Shown: piece by piece, positions 41,985-53,547 of the stretch
How positions within the stretch are numbered: position 1 is the stretch's first letter
Layout: each line of letters starts with the position of its first letter
DNA from: Megaustenia siamemsis
Taxonomy: Eukaryota; Mollusca; Gastropoda; Stylommatophora; Ariophantidae
DNA length: 64,000 nucleotides
Assembly (NCBI GenBank): GCA_032433765.1
Contig: JAVIAB010000124.1
Coordinates: forward strand, 97,834,202-97,898,201
Direction: 5' to 3'
The notes under the pieces: model-generated
The model's input: only the letters and a program-made list of their open reading frames with translations
Databases searched by the model: none
Told to the model about the DNA's origin: nothing
Position numbers and translations under genes: made by a program

Positions 41985-42890
41985 AAACAGAACAATAAAT
42001 CATCGTCCGTCGAAGGATGTTCAGTGGGCGTTCTGTTGTGATCGATTGTTTGATGTGTTTTTTTTCCCATTTCGACCCAAGATATCTGTCCTCGGCACGG
42101 CTCTTTTGATTACTGAATTACCTTCCCTTTGGATCCTGACTAGCATGGTTAGTCAGACTGATAAGTCTGTTACTAGTGGTGCCCCCTAGAGGTGGCATGG
42201 TCAGTTGGACTGATTAATCTGCTGCTAATATTGTCCCCTAGAGTTGGCATGCTCAGTCAGACTAATTAGTCTGCTACTATTAATGCCTCCTAGAGGTAAC
42301 ATGGTCAGTCAGACTGATTAGTCTATTACTAGTGGTGCCTCCTAGAAGTAGCATGGTCGGTCAGGCTGATTAGTCTGTTACTAGTGGTGCCCCCTAGAGG
42401 TAGCATGGTCAGTCAGGCTGATTAGTTTGTTACTAGAGGTGCCTCCTAGAGGTAGCATGGTCGGTCAGGCTGATTAGTCTGTTACTAGTGGTGCCACCTA
42501 GAGGTGGCATGCTCAGTCAGACGAAGTAGTCTTTTACTAGTGGTGCACCCTAGAGTTGGCATGGTCAGTCAGACTAATTAGTCTGTTACTAGTGGTGCCT
42601 CCTAGATGTGGTATGCTCAGTCAGACTAATTAGTTTGTTACTAGTGGTGCCCCCTATAGTTGGCATGGTCAGTCAGACTGATTAGTCTGTTACTAGTGGT
42701 GCCCCCTAGAGGTAGAATGCTCAGTCAGACTGATTAGTCTGTTACTAGTGGTGCCCCCTACAGGTAGCATGGTCAATCAGACTAATTAGTGTGCTACTAG
42801 TAATGCCCCCTAGAGGTGTATTAGCGTCTGTATAATTCTGGTATAGACATCCTGGCGCAAGCAATTAGCTGTTGATAGCTTCCAGACATT
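41985..42890 (+). repeat. Rep-Z copy with 52-bp array
   Basis: Left part: ggatgttcagtgggcgttc and cccatttcgacccaagatat. Right part after the array: tgttgatagcttccagacat. The array occupies 42140-42825. Confidence 0.75.
42140..42825 (+). repeat. 52-bp minisatellite (about 13 copies) within Rep-Z
   Basis: Units contain catggtcagtcagactgatt, agtctgttactagtggtgcc and ccctagaggtgg. Individual units differ at many sites, so the array is moderately old. The same segment is single-copy at 32525-32555. Confidence 0.95.
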
Positions 42891-43117
42891 GGTAATGACA
42901 GGAACCTTTGAAAACAAGAAAATGAAGCAGGTAACAAATTACAATAATTGAGAAAATATCAGCAGACAGAAAACTGAATCTCACATTGAACAAAAAAAAA
43001 CATCCAATAATAAATAAATGAAAACCAGTTATGAGAAATATTTATGTCATGACTTAAAGACACACATATAACAGCCATTATCGCTACAGTCCTTTTTTTT
43101 TTTTTTAGCTTTATCAA

Positions 43118-43440
43118 TATCAAGTTGGGCCTGGGAGACTGGTTGGTCTCGAGGCAAGACGCCGGCCTCGAGACAGAGAGGTTGTGGATTCAAATCCCGG
43201 CTACACCGGTCGGGATTTTTATTTATGATTTCTCTCTGCGGCAACCACCGCTGGTCTCAACAGCGAGGCCCAGCATGAAACGTCAATTACTCATTGACGG
43301 AAAAAATATGAGTACTTCCGAAGTCGGAGTTATCTGCCTGTGCGGCGAGGGGCCCCTGTGCACACGGCTGCCAGGGAAAAATGGATTAACACGCAAAATT
43401 CAGTTCACTGGTCTCTAGGGACTTCGTCAGAGGTAAAAGC
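43118..43440 (+). mobile_element. SINE-2 (tRNA-derived)
   Basis: Head resembles a tRNA: gggcctgggagactggttgg then a B box-like gtggattcaaatcccggct about 60 nt later. The body includes tgatttctctctgcggcaac, ccgaagtcggagttatctgc and ccctgtgcacacggctgcca. The tail half recurs at 34085-34170. Confidence 0.65.
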
Positions 43441-43839
43441 TGGTGAACGAGGAAAAGAAAAAAAAGAAAAAAAAAGTTGGGCCTTACCATAAATATATCT
43501 AAGAATAATAATCACTATAACAACGAGATGGCGACTATAACAAAAAAATAGGAAACAAATCGGACGATATTGAAGACAAGTACAGACAAAATATTAAAAA
43601 AATACTATGCTGGCCAGGGAGTAGAGCTGCAGTAAATATTGGAAGAAATGGAATTAAGTTGCTTCTAGTAATAGAAAAGGATATAATTTGTGTTAACCGT
43701 ACATATAAAGAAACGCGATGAAGAAAAAAACATATAAAAGCAAAAGAGAAAATAACTACCGTCAACAAAAAAGGTGAGTAAATCTTCAGATACTACACTA
43801 CGTATTTGTGCGAATCCGACTTGATAGCTTTGATAAAGT

Positions 43840-43990
43840 GTTCCCTAGCGTTTGGCTTTTCGTGGCAAGGCGCTGTGCCACTGAGTACGGGTTCGATCCT
43901 GCCTTGGTCCATATTTTTTTCTGTTGTTGATTATTTGTCATTTTTTCCGAGTGCTGTAAACATACCTCTTCCTCTGAATTGATTCACTGA
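43840..43990 (+). mobile_element. SINE-3 copy 1
   Basis: tRNA-like head cgtggcaaggcgctgtgcca, ctgagtacgggttcgatcct (B box), then a conserved tttttctgttgttgattatt and ccgagtgctgtaaacatacc tail. Confidence 0.65.
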
Positions 43991-44494
43991 TTATCGCCTC
44001 GGATGTTTCCCTCTATAATAATATTCATTTATTATTATTTGCCCCTAGTTTTGATAAGAACGCTCAGAATACGTAGCTATACTACGTTGTGAGGCTTGGT
44101 AGCCTATATTTGAAAACCACTCGACTGGGCTACCGCCGTTAGGATAACTCGTGTTAGATTCCCACTGAAAGCAGTGAGAATTGTACTCGTAGGTGGAAAA
44201 AAATACCCCCGTGTTCGACCCAGCCGCTGGCAGAAATGGGTACCAGGGTAGTATACTGGGTACAAATAATAATACATAAATATTATTATATGGGGAACTA
44301 TTCGTGCTGTTTCGTCCAATAAATGTTTGTCTACAACACAAGTATTCAGCCCTACTGGGAGATACTTGCATTAATAGGAAAGTACAAATATACAGTTTAT
44401 TTCCGGTCTGTGATCGTTACCCTATGCTATAGTCATTGAGAACGTCATCGTGTAAGACACTGCTGCAATAGCCATTTTTTTTAGTTGGCTGCGT
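43991..44494. other. No gene recognised
   Basis: Spacer. The 108-codon minus-strand frame at 44371-44045 has no recognisable domain. Confidence 0.35.
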
Positions 44495-44660
44495 GGCAGT
44501 GTGCCAAACGTTCGGCTTCTCGTGGCAAGGCGCGGTGCCACTGAGTACGGGTTCGATCCCACTTCGGACCATATATTGTTCTTCGTTTTTTTCTATTGTT
44601 GTTTGTCTGTCAATTTTTCCGATTGCTAACACATACTTCTTTGTTCTATTATTCCCTACC
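44495..44660 (+). mobile_element. SINE-3 copy 2
   Basis: Same order as copy 1: cgtggcaaggcgcggtgcca, ctgagtacgggttcgatccc, ttttttctattgttgtttgt and ccgattgctaacacatactt. Confidence 0.65.
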
Positions 44661-44728
44661 AGGGTAGTACTCTGGAAAGGTGAAGTATGCCGCCTCGCAT
44701 CGTGAGTTTCGATGTTTGAAGCAACACT

Positions 44729-44760
44729 ATCCAGAAGTCTTCGAACACTTCTGGATAGAC
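44729..44760. repeat. Short inverted repeat
   Basis: Arms tatccagaagt and acttctggata around an 8-nt loop. Confidence 0.8.
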
Positions 44761-45081
44761 GACCGAGCACATATGGGTGGAAACTCGCGTGCTAAGGCGC
44801 AGATTCAAGTCTCGTACTTTACTTTACCTTCACTCAGCTATAGTCGATGATTTAACGCTAAAGATGAGGCAGAACAAAGAACACATTTACAATATTGATT
44901 ATTAGTAATTTTATGCTTCTATTTCTTTTTTACTTTCAATTTTATACGGACCAACATAACTTCAATTTTATCTTGATCTGTGTCGTCTTCTAAAGACCAT
45001 TTCATACTTTTCTATCTCATTTCTTTCAGACCGTGAATCGCTATCTATCTTGGATGATAAAACTGCAATTTTTCTCCCAAC

Positions 45082-45316
45082 TTGTTTGCATTTTCCCAGT
45101 GGATGATATAACACTTTCTATGTACTTGAAGCATGTCACTTGTTTGCATTTTCGTAGCGGATGATATAACACTTTCTGTGTACTTGAAGCATGTCACTTG
45201 TTTACATTTTCCCAGTGGATGATATAACACTTTCTGTGTATTTGAAGCATGTCGCTTGTTTACATTTTCCCAGTGGATGATATAACACTTTCTGTGTGCC
45301 TGAAGTGTGTCACTTG
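45082..45316 (+). repeat. 58-bp tandem repeat, about 4 copies
   Basis: Units contain ggatgatataacactttctg, tgtacttgaagcatgtcact and tgtttgcattttcccagt at exactly 58-bp spacing (45101, 45159, 45217, 45275). Confidence 0.95.
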
Positions 45317-45439
45317 TCAATAATTTGTTCTCGAGAAAGACTTATGCTTCTATTTTTCTCCCTTGCTACAGTCAAGGCTTCTGCCTTGTCTGTGGTAATT
45401 GCGATATTATAATTCTTCCAGAAATGCCCAGGAAAATAA

Positions 45440-45860
45440 TTTTTATTCCCTGAAATGAATTCAAGACTAGTTCAGAAGTGAAAGAACTGGTGATGTATCT
45501 AACTATAGCAATGTATAACCAAGAAAAAAGAGAGTGTACGTAAGTCGGTCATGTAATGAGAAAGGTCAACAAGAGAATCTTATAGTAGACCTCTTACGTG
45601 GAAACACGTCAAACGAAAAATAGGCCTACCTAGAGAAACACTAAAATAATATGGCGGTGATTATCAAGAACAGCTCGCATCAGCTTCCATGCCTAGGTTG
45701 AAAGGCCGGCCAGAACAGAAACATGTAGTGAGATACAGTGCGGACCCTGTGAAAGTCAGACATTTAATAGCACAGACCTTTGGACATGGTAAATATAGAA
45801 TTACTGCCAGCTATGCCGTCTTAGCCTTGAAAGTTAATAAACGGATAGGTATAATCCGTC
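45440..45860 (+). pseudogene. RTE-D-like LINE 3' end, degenerate
   Basis: Stops in every frame, but one can follow VGHVMRK near 45550, CKRKIGLPRETL-like sequence and a gccgtcttagccttgaaag motif. The tail is an (aaacggatagg)-like end, comparable with the gctcgaaagg/(TAGA)n end at 5420. Confidence 0.5.
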
Positions 45861-46540
45861 CATAGTTTGTTACCTATCTCCAAATTTGTGAAGCTGCCTT
45901 GTGTATGCTTCTTTTTAACTTTACGTGGTGTCAAGGAATATGCCCACCTGCCCTTAGTCACCTTTTACGACTTGCGTGGGAGTGTACCTGGTTGCTATTC
46001 TTTACTTCTTTTACCAGATCTTGTAACGCACAGCGTAAATAATGCTCATTTCTCCTTTACTAGTTTGTGTTTTCAGTTATTCGTAATCCTAAAACAATTA
46101 AAATAAGAGCCAAAACTTATTTGTTTATGTTCGATAACTAGCGACAGATATTGACATTTATACGAACTGTTATAATCTGTGAATGGAGCGATTGATGTTG
46201 CCATATGGTGCAAACTTGAGATAGACACGCAAATAGTTTTAATGTGACTGAACATTGAAAATCGAATACCGTTTATTTGATCCCATCAACAACTGTCCAT
46301 GCTTGTGGGTGTGAAACAGTTTTGTTGCTGTATCGAAAAATGGATTTTTGTTTTTTAAGAGAGTATGAACATAGGAACACGTGACTCGCGCAAGACATGC
46401 TTTTTATTTAACGTAAACCAGACTTGCGTAAACCGAGGCTCGCGCGAGATCGACAAAGGCATGTTTTCATTTAGGAACGGAAAAACATAAAATACAATAA
46501 ATAAAATACAACACAACGGTAATGCTTATGCTCTTGCAAA
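45861..46540. other. No gene recognised
   Basis: Spacer without recognised homology. Confidence 0.4.
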
Positions 46541-46544
46541 TATA

Positions 46545-46990
46545 ATGGATTTATGTGTTTGTTTATGTGTCTGTTTATGTGTTTGTTTTTTTTTTGTTTA
46601 GTTAATTATCTGTTTGTTTACTTGTTTATCTGTTTGTCTACTTGCTTATGTGTTTGTTTATTTATTTATCTGTTTATTAACTTATTTAAGTGTTTTTACT
46701 TGTTTATATATTTGTTTACTTTTTTGTATTTGTTAGCTTGTTTATGTGTTTGTTTGTTCACTTGTGTATTTTTTTTACTTGTTTATGTTTGTGTTTGTTT
46801 ACTTGTTTATGTATTTGTTTACTTGCTAATGCATTTGCTTACTTATTTTGTGTTTGTTTACCTGTTTATGTGTTTCTATATTGACTTGTTTTTGTGGGTT
46901 TTTTGTTTACTTGTTATTGTGTTTGTTTCCTTCTTTATTTGTTTGTTTACTTGTTAATGTGTTTATTTATTTGTTTAAGTGTTTGTTGCT
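46545..46990 (+). repeat. TTTGTTTA-rich degenerate tandem tract
   Basis: Irregular gtttgtttatgtg, ttgtttactt and tgtttatttatt units. The open frame 46553-46957 is low complexity and not a gene. Confidence 0.9.
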
Positions 46991-48260
46991 TTCACCCGAC
47001 GACTAAGGGCATTTCTCGTGGTCACCATCATCGTATGCTCTTAAAAGGACGTTAAATTGTCATACGTGTCATTTAGTCTGCGCCTTTCGGTCATGACGCA
47101 TCCGACATCAGTATGACATTTTTGAGCAACTAGGTTGCTCTCCCTCTCAATTCCTAATCACAAAGCCAGACTATACTGATTTGTCTGTTTCTATGCACTG
47201 CGAATTGACAAGACTATACTGATTTGTCTGTTTCTATATGCACTGCGAATTGACCAGACTATGCTGAATTGTCTGTTTCTATAAGCACTGTGAAGGGGCC
47301 AGACTATACTCGTTTGTCTGTTTCTATAAGTACTGTGAAGGGGCCAGACTATACTCGTTTGTCTCTTTCTATAAGCACTGTGAAGGGGCCAGACTATACT
47401 CGTTTGTCTCTTTCTATAAGCACTGTGAAGGGATCAGACTATACTCGTTTGTCTGTTTCTATAAGCACTGTGAAGGGATCAGACTATACTCGTTTGTCTG
47501 TTTCTATAAGCACTGTGAAGGGATCAGACTATACTCGTTTGTCTGTTTCTATAAGCACTGTGAAGGGATCAGACTATAATCGTTTGTCTGTTTCTATAAG
47601 CACTGTGAAGGGATCAGACAATACTGGTTTGTCTGTTTCTATAAGCACTGTGAATTGACTAGACTATACTCATTTGTCTGTTTCTATAAGCACTGTGAAG
47701 GGGCCAGACTATACTCGTTTGTCTGTTTCTATAAGCACTGTGAAGGGGCCAGACTATACTAGTTTGTCTGTTTCTATAAGTACTGTGAAGGGGCCAGACT
47801 ATACTCGTTTGTCTCTTTCTATAAGTACTGTGAAGGGGCCAGACTATACTCGTTTGTCTGTTTCTATAAGCACTGTGAAGGGGCCAGACTATACTCGTTT
47901 GTCTCTTTCTATAAGCACTGTGAAGGGATCAGACTATACTCGTTTGTCTGTTTCTATAAGCACTGTGAAGGGATCAGACTATACTCGTTTGTCTGTTTCT
48001 ATAAGCACTGTGAAGGGATCAGACTATACTCGTTTGTCTGTTTCTATAAGCACTGTGAAGGGATCAGACTATACTCGTTTATCTGTTTCTATAAGCACTG
48101 TGAAGGGATCAGACAATACTGGTTTGTCTGTTTCTATAAGCACTGCGAATTGACCAGACTATACTGATTTGTCTGCTTATATAATCACTGCAATGAGACC
48201 AGACTAGGCTGGTTTGTCTGTTTCTACAAGCAATGCGAACGGGTAGAGCGGATCTAGTAA
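46985..48260 (+). repeat. Rep-Z copy with 45-bp array
   Basis: Left stations: cacccgacgactaagggcat, cttaaaaggacgttaaattg and cgcatccgacatcagtatga. These match 63140-63310 (cgcccgatgactaaag, cttaaaaggacgttaagtgg, acatccgatttcagc). The array starts at the place equivalent to the 52-bp array at 42 kb. Confidence 0.7.
47172..48232 (+). repeat. 45-bp minisatellite (about 23 copies) with higher-order duplication
   Basis: Units contain ttgtctgtttctataagcac, tgtgaaggggccagactata and ctcg. Two blocks (47269-47658 and 47674-48153) each run from ggggcc-type units to ggatca-type units. Each ends with the same rare agacaatactggtttg variant followed by a gaattga unit. This implies duplication of an already ordered block. 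The 129- and 159-codon open frames follow from the 45-bp period. Confidence 0.95.
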
Positions 48261-48800
48261 TTCCGGTTTACCGAGATTGGCAAAAACAGTCGTCTGTGAA
48301 TGACACCACATGGTGTCAACTAAACTATGGTTGATGTTAACTGGGACATTTTGTTCATTAATTCTTTGGTTGATTGCTATTTGTTAATAGATAAGTTTTC
48401 TGATGGTTTACTGTTAATTATTTTTTTATTTTATTAAAAGAGTGTTAATTTGTTACTTTGAGGATTGCTTGGCTTGTATTTAGTTCATTGATTACTTCTT
48501 AATTAATTAGTTGTTTAATTGATTGATAGTCGAAATGCGTTAATTTTTAATTTTTGCTTAAATATCACTAATCGATTATTTTATTGATTGGTTGCTTTTG
48601 TTTTGCAGTTTGTTTATTTTAGTTGTTAATTAACCTGCTACTAACTGGTATGCACATTTATTGCTCTTATGTTAATTGGGTAGGTCCTTAATTAAGGAGT
48701 TTAATTGGTTGGTTTCTGGTTTCGTATTTGTTAATAGCTTGTTAGTTTAAGAGAGTGGTGTGTTAGGAAGTCAACAATAGAACTGATAAAGAGCTATAAA
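48261..48800. other. AT-rich spacer, no feature
   Basis: Rich in ttaatt and attgattg motifs. No gene or repeat was called. Confidence 0.45.
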
Positions 48801-48807
48801 GATATAC

Positions 48808-49050
48808 AGGGATCCACGATAGCTCAGTGGTTAGTGAACTGGACTACAAAGGACAAGAGGTCGGGTTCGATCCTGACCGACGGCTTCCGGGTTCACCCAG
48901 CCTTAAATGGTTACCGGATTTTTTCTGGGAAAGTAAAGCGACATGGGCGTAATACCGACGTCATTACCCCAAAAATCATGTGCCGAAGGTTTGTAAAAAT
49001 TAAGGTCACTAACACCATCTCCTACGCCATCATGAACAGTACATAATGAT
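48808..49050 (+). mobile_element. SINE-1
   Basis: A box cgatagctcagtggttagtg, B box gtcgggttcgatcctgacc, then gggttcacccagcc, gtaataccgacgtcattacc and aaggtcactaacaccatctc. The B box is better preserved than in the reference copy at 27285. Confidence 0.85.
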
Positions 49051-49094
49051 ATGATGATACATTTATATGCACTGCGGGTCACTTGTTATTGTTC

Positions 49095-49283
49095 TACTTG
49101 TCTTTCTAGGAAGCTGGGAAGTCTAGAGTTACGATGTCGGCCAATGGACAATAAGGACCCGAGTTCAAACCCCCCAGAAGGGGTGGAGATTTGTCAAAAT
49201 TAGGAAAAATTAATCCGTTGTTTCTTCGTGACGTTATCCTTCCGTGATCTCTTGGGTAATTAGATCAGATGTCTAGCCTTCTA
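49095..49283 (+). mobile_element. SINE-5 (tRNA-like), unexpanded
   Basis: B box-like gacccgagttcaaaccccc at 49157, then gttgtttcttcgtgacgtta and ccgtgatctcttgggtaatt, agatcagatgtctagcc. The last 31 bases are the single-copy counterpart of the array at 10145-11690. An RTE-A copy begins immediately after. Confidence 0.6.
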
Positions 49284-49680
49284 TCTTCTTCTTCTCTTTC
49301 CTTCCTGATCTGCCTTTTAGCGTCGAGAGGAGATATACTTTGCGGTCTTTTGCTCTTCTGTTCTCCTCTGCTGCTGTTATGTTTCCTAGTGCTTCTAATA
49401 TTCCATCAATCCATATTTTTCGTGGTCAACCCTTTAGTCTGGTGTCCTCACAGCGTTTGCTGAAGGCTCGTTGTGTTGTGTTTTGATCAGTCTGCCTTGT
49501 CACGTGGCCAAACAATTTTATCTGTTGTTTCCTTATATATTCTATGGCGGGGGCTATTCCTAGCTTTTTTCTCAGTTCTTCATTTCTGATCTATCTCTCA
49601 GACTGTTTCCTGTCATTCGTCTAACACATTTCATCTCAGTAGAGTTATTTTTCTTATTGTTCTTGCATCTAGGGTCCTCT
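49284..49680 (-). pseudogene. RTE-A LINE 3' end
   Basis: Begins with tcttcttcttctctttcctt (tail complement). It then carries the complements of the SLRD, GRPRKRWI and WFGHvTrq regions (gtcacgtggccaaacaattt, tatggcgggggctattccta, gactgtttcctgtcattcgt). 5' truncated. Confidence 0.85.
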
Positions 49681-49689
49681 ATGATAATT

Positions 49690-50030
49690 GCAATAAACAG
49701 GCGGTCTCGTGTTCACATCGCACACGTTAAAGAACACCTGGCAGTTACTATAGAAATGAGTGGACCATAAATTTGGCCACTGTCCAAGCAAAGTTGACCC
49801 ACACAGTGGATCCCAGACCGTGCCACGTAGTTTGTGCACATAGGTCAGGGTTCTCCTAGGATTTTCTCGAGATTATCGAGGGAGATGTCTGAGCATCTAT
49901 CGATACGTCCGGTGTGATCATTGATAATGACCCCAACAACAACAGCAACTCGTATCTACAAATTATTACATTTTTACAAAATATTCAAAAAGTAAACGAT
50001 CGAATTTACAGCAGCACTTTATCATGTAAA
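49690..50030. other. No gene recognised
   Basis: Spacer. The short frames here lack known motifs. Confidence 0.35.
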
Positions 50031-50034
50031 AAAA

Positions 50035-50265
50035 AAGCAAAGAGCTCCCGTCACGTCAAGTGGCGTATAGGGAATATGGTGTTAGTGACCATAAATTTTA
50101 CAGACCTTCGATACATGATTTTTGGGGTAATGTGGTCGGTATTACGCCCGTGCCGCTTTACTTTCTAATAAAAAAAATCCAGTACCCATTAAAGGCTGGG
50201 TGAACCGGCAGCCGTCGGTTGGGATCGAACCCTACCTCTTGTACTTTGTAGTCCAGTTTCTGTAA
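50035..50265 (-). mobile_element. SINE-1
   Basis: Complement of the SINE-1 body: cccgtcacgtcaagtggcgt, atggtgttagtgaccataaa, gtggtcggtattacgcccgt (as tggtcggtattacgcccgtg), aaaggctgggtgaacc and gggatcgaaccctacc. The A-box end is truncated at tagtccagtt. Confidence 0.85.
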
Positions 50266-50985
50266 ATAGTTATAAAGCAGTTGGTTCTAGAATGAAACTT
50301 TCAGTCCAACCACTACGATTCGCATGGAGAAGATCCAGTCAGCAAGTAGTAATCACAGTCCACCTGCGTCAACACAACACAAATACATTTCATTCATTTC
50401 TATACATTATTATTGTTTTTATTCTCATCTCCCTGAATATTGCTATACTATCTGTTTTTGTAATCACACCCCGACATGAAGTAAATTCATGTTATCCTGA
50501 TTATGTTCGCTTTCCATCACTTCTATCGGCCATTTATTGTCTGGAACAATATGACTGCTGGGCAATTTCCGTTATTGAATTAGTACAGAGTGATAAGCCC
50601 TTGTTCGGGTCTCGGTCATTGTCTCTGGAAAAATAAGGTTGTTTAATTAAAAATATGACGCAAAACCTCCCACATGAATTCTTCATCGTCTAGTAGCTTT
50701 ACTTTGTGCTCGCGCGACAGTTTGACGTGTGGGAAATGAACTCGGATGAGAAGCTATTATAAAACAATTTGTTATCGTCATTCGGTTTACATTAAACAAG
50801 GATTAATTGAAGAAAATAATTAAGTGTTTAGCTCAGTTGCAGATGCTCGAGTTTCGACATGGCTTATTTAGTTATTTATTTAAAGTTTATTTATTTAGAA
50901 ATATTTTTTTAAATACACACTAATGCAAACAGAAACAGGTCATATATAATTGGGTAAAAACAGGTTAGCGTAATACCGATCACAT
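50266..50985. other. No gene recognised
   Basis: The 114-codon frame at 50292-50636 has one hydrophobic stretch (FLYIIIVFILISLNIAIL) but no recognisable family. It is left uncalled. Confidence 0.3.
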
Positions 50986-50989
50986 AAGC

Positions 50990-51085
50990 CCAAAAATATT
51001 GTGCTGAGGGTCTGTAAAATATATGGTCACTAATACCATACTCCCTATACGCCACTTGGCGTGACGGGGATACTTTACTTTTTTT
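50990..51085 (+). mobile_element. SINE-1 3' end, truncated
   Basis: gcgtaataccgatcacataa, atggtcactaataccatact, cgccacttggcgtgacgggg and a T run, with no 5' half. Confidence 0.75.
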
Positions 51086-51549
51086 AAAAATACTTACCTA
51101 TTTTATTCACTTTTGACTTCAATAACAGTACCTGTTTCATTTCCTTCTATAAATAAATTCAATTTTTTATTTTTATTAAAAACAGGTTGAAAAGTTTAAA
51201 ATTTATAGTTGAATTATAAGATTATATTTCTTAAATTATTATTGATGCAGAGACACATTTGGAAGTGATGGGGAAATAGAATCCATAATACCAATAAGAA
51301 TAATGAATAAGAATAAAAAAAAAAAAAGAAAACAGCTACATTCAGGAATCGAACCCGTAACCTTTGGAATATCTTCTCGTCATTAGCATGTTAACATAAC
51401 TGATAACTGGCTACTTCTAAATGCCTCAAACCAGTGTAAAAAACTACGTCATTTTTTTTTAAACTTCTTTCCATTAGAACTAATTTACTAAAATATATCG
51501 ATCACAAAAATAAATGTATCCAGAAATTTCATATTTGTATATTGCTCTT
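51086..51549. other. AT-rich spacer
   Basis: Nothing recognised. Confidence 0.4.
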
Positions 51550-52110
51550 TGTTAACCTCAGACGGAAGACGTACAAAAGAGGCGAGATGCAGAATGGCTC
51601 AGGCAAAAACAGCTTTCCAAAAAATGAGGAAGATACTGTGCATTCCATTTTAGACAATAGAAACAAGAAAAAGAGTTCTTAAATGTTATGTAGAGCCAGT
51701 CTTAACATTTGGATGCGAATCATGGACAATAGAACAACAGACAAGAAAATTACTGGAGTCTGTAGAAATGTGGTTTTACAGAAGAATGTTGAGAGTACCA
51801 TGGACAGCTAAGAAGAGTAATGAAGATGTTCTGAGAGAGGTCAAAGCAAAAAGAGAGCTAATTTCCAATATTAGGAAGAAACAATCATCATTTTTGGCCA
51901 TGTAATGAGAAGAGAACAACTGGAGTATATTGTAACAAATTGAGGGACGAAGAGATAGAGGGAAGCAAAGAGAAAAAATAGCAGACAGCTTAAGAGAATG
52001 GCTTGGCAGAAGGTCAACAACAGAAATTATAAATATCTGCCGAGATCGAAAGTTGTGGAGAGACATGATCACCTACGCCAGTAAGCCCGGTGCTTGATGA
52101 TGATGATAAT
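51550..52110 (+). pseudogene. RTE-B' LINE 3' end, unexpanded reference copy
   Basis: Reads, with frame breaks, LTSDGRRTKEARCRMAQAKT, FQKMRKILCI, ESWTIEQQTRKLLESVEMWF, RRMLRVPWTAKKSNEDVLRE, KQSSFLAM, DSLREWLGRRSTTEIINI and CRDRKLWRDMITYASKPGA then stop, followed by a gatgatgatgat tail. It contains single copies of both segments that are amplified elsewhere: the 25-bp segment at about 51571-51595 and the 45-bp segment at about 52030-52080. Confidence 0.9.
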
Positions 52111-52429
52111 ATTTCTCTTATAAAATGGCAACATGTTAATTGTAAGATCGAGTGGAATGTGGTAGACTCGAGTCACCTCATCCTTAATTGTGGAAATATC
52201 TTCTAGAATTAAAACTAAGGCGCCGTTATGAGATTAACATGTGCAACTGTGACTCGACTCAACTTTAGAGAGTTCTGAAGGCAGAACAGTGCCTTTTCCA
52301 TCACAACGGAATCTAAGCAGTAAGGGTGTCCATTCGTGGATGGTATATCTCATAATGAGACTGTTCAAGGGCCCTTCGTTCCGGTTTTTGTTGTCTGGGT
52401 TTACTCTCGTGGCCTTAGTCTCGCACATG
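52111..52429. other. No feature recognised
   Basis: Spacer. Short frames have no motif. Confidence 0.4.
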
Positions 52430-52870
52430 GTTGTTGTTAGTGGAATGCCCCGGTATCACTGCAAACGAATTAAAGTCCATAATTACTCAACCGCCCGTAC
52501 CAGTGGAATCATCAAAATGAAAACTCATCTCAGTGAAGGATCCAAACAAAGAAAAGCAGCTACAATCCCCATCATAACAGCTACAGCACACGCCAAAAGG
52601 CATAAAGCCAAGCGGCAGAGAAAGTAAACGCAGGTAAACTGTCCATCATCATACGATATCAGCATTCATCGTAAGCAGTAGGAATATCTAAAAATAATCC
52701 GGATGAAAAACACAGTTCACGGTGTGCACAGAGCACTAAACTCAGTAGCTCTGGCAGCAAGCCGGACTTGGAATATGAAGAAACTGCAACAAGGAACACT
52801 TTTCATACTAAGCCTCAATGGTTCCTGCCGCCTATCCACCATATTGACCGGAAATCTTTCACATGTCACT
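52430..52870 (-). repeat. Rep-X copy 4
   Basis: Complement of Rep-X: ccccggtatcactgcaaacg, actcaaccgcccgtaccagt, cacgccaaaaggcataaagc, gtgcacagagcactaaactc, agccggacttggaatatgaa and ccgcctatccaccatattga. In Rep-X orientation its 5' side differs from copies 3 and 5 (…tttccggtcaatatggtgga) and resembles copy 1. Confidence 0.75.
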
Positions 52871-52955
52871 TGCAAGTCAGTGGCCCTGGCAGTTGTATGT
52901 GAACAAAACACCATGCACTGTCGAGGTATCGCCAGAAAATCTTGACTTTAAAAAA

Positions 52956-53241
52956 TCAACTATACAATCAACTATACAATCAGCTATACAATCAACTATA
53001 CAATCAACTATACAATCAACTATACAATCAACTATACAATCAACTATACAATCAATTACACAATCAACTATACAATTAACTATATAATCAACTATACAAT
53101 CAGCTATACAATCAACTATACAATCAATTATACAATCAACTATACAATCAACTATGCAATCAACTATGCAATCAACTATACAATCAACTACACAATCAAC
53201 TACACAATCAACTATACAATCAACTATACAATCAACTATAT
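52956..53241 (+). repeat. 12-bp minisatellite, about 24 copies
   Basis: Unit caactatacaat with g/t variants. The minus-strand frame of (IVDC)n is a by-product. Confidence 0.97.
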
Positions 53242-53547
53242 TTAATGAAGAAAAAGAGCACCGTCTCCACACTCTATACCTCGAATTTATGGTACGAAGA
53301 AAATAATATTATTACTCATATTATTTTGGATATTGGGAATTGCTTTGGGTATGTGATCAGCACAACACCAGTGCCGTATTTTCCTTTCACTAAAACAACT
53401 TATGATAATGATCTAAGATTAGGTGATCTCAAAATATTGTAAATTTAAAAATTCAAAGAATACATTTGAAAGTGTTACAGTTAATAGTTTTACTGCTTTT
53501 ATTAAGCTTTAATAACAAAACAGATTTTGTCTTAATTAGCACTCGCC

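Noticed and set aside
47269..48153. Two SVSISTVKG-repeat frames resembling an adhesin
   Set aside because: They come from the 45-bp array within Rep-Z; there is no signal peptide or flanking coding sequence.
50292..50636. Membrane protein gene
   Set aside because: One hydrophobic stretch, no family match, no start or splice support.
52877..53272. (IVDC)n open frame
   Set aside because: A 12-bp simple tandem repeat.
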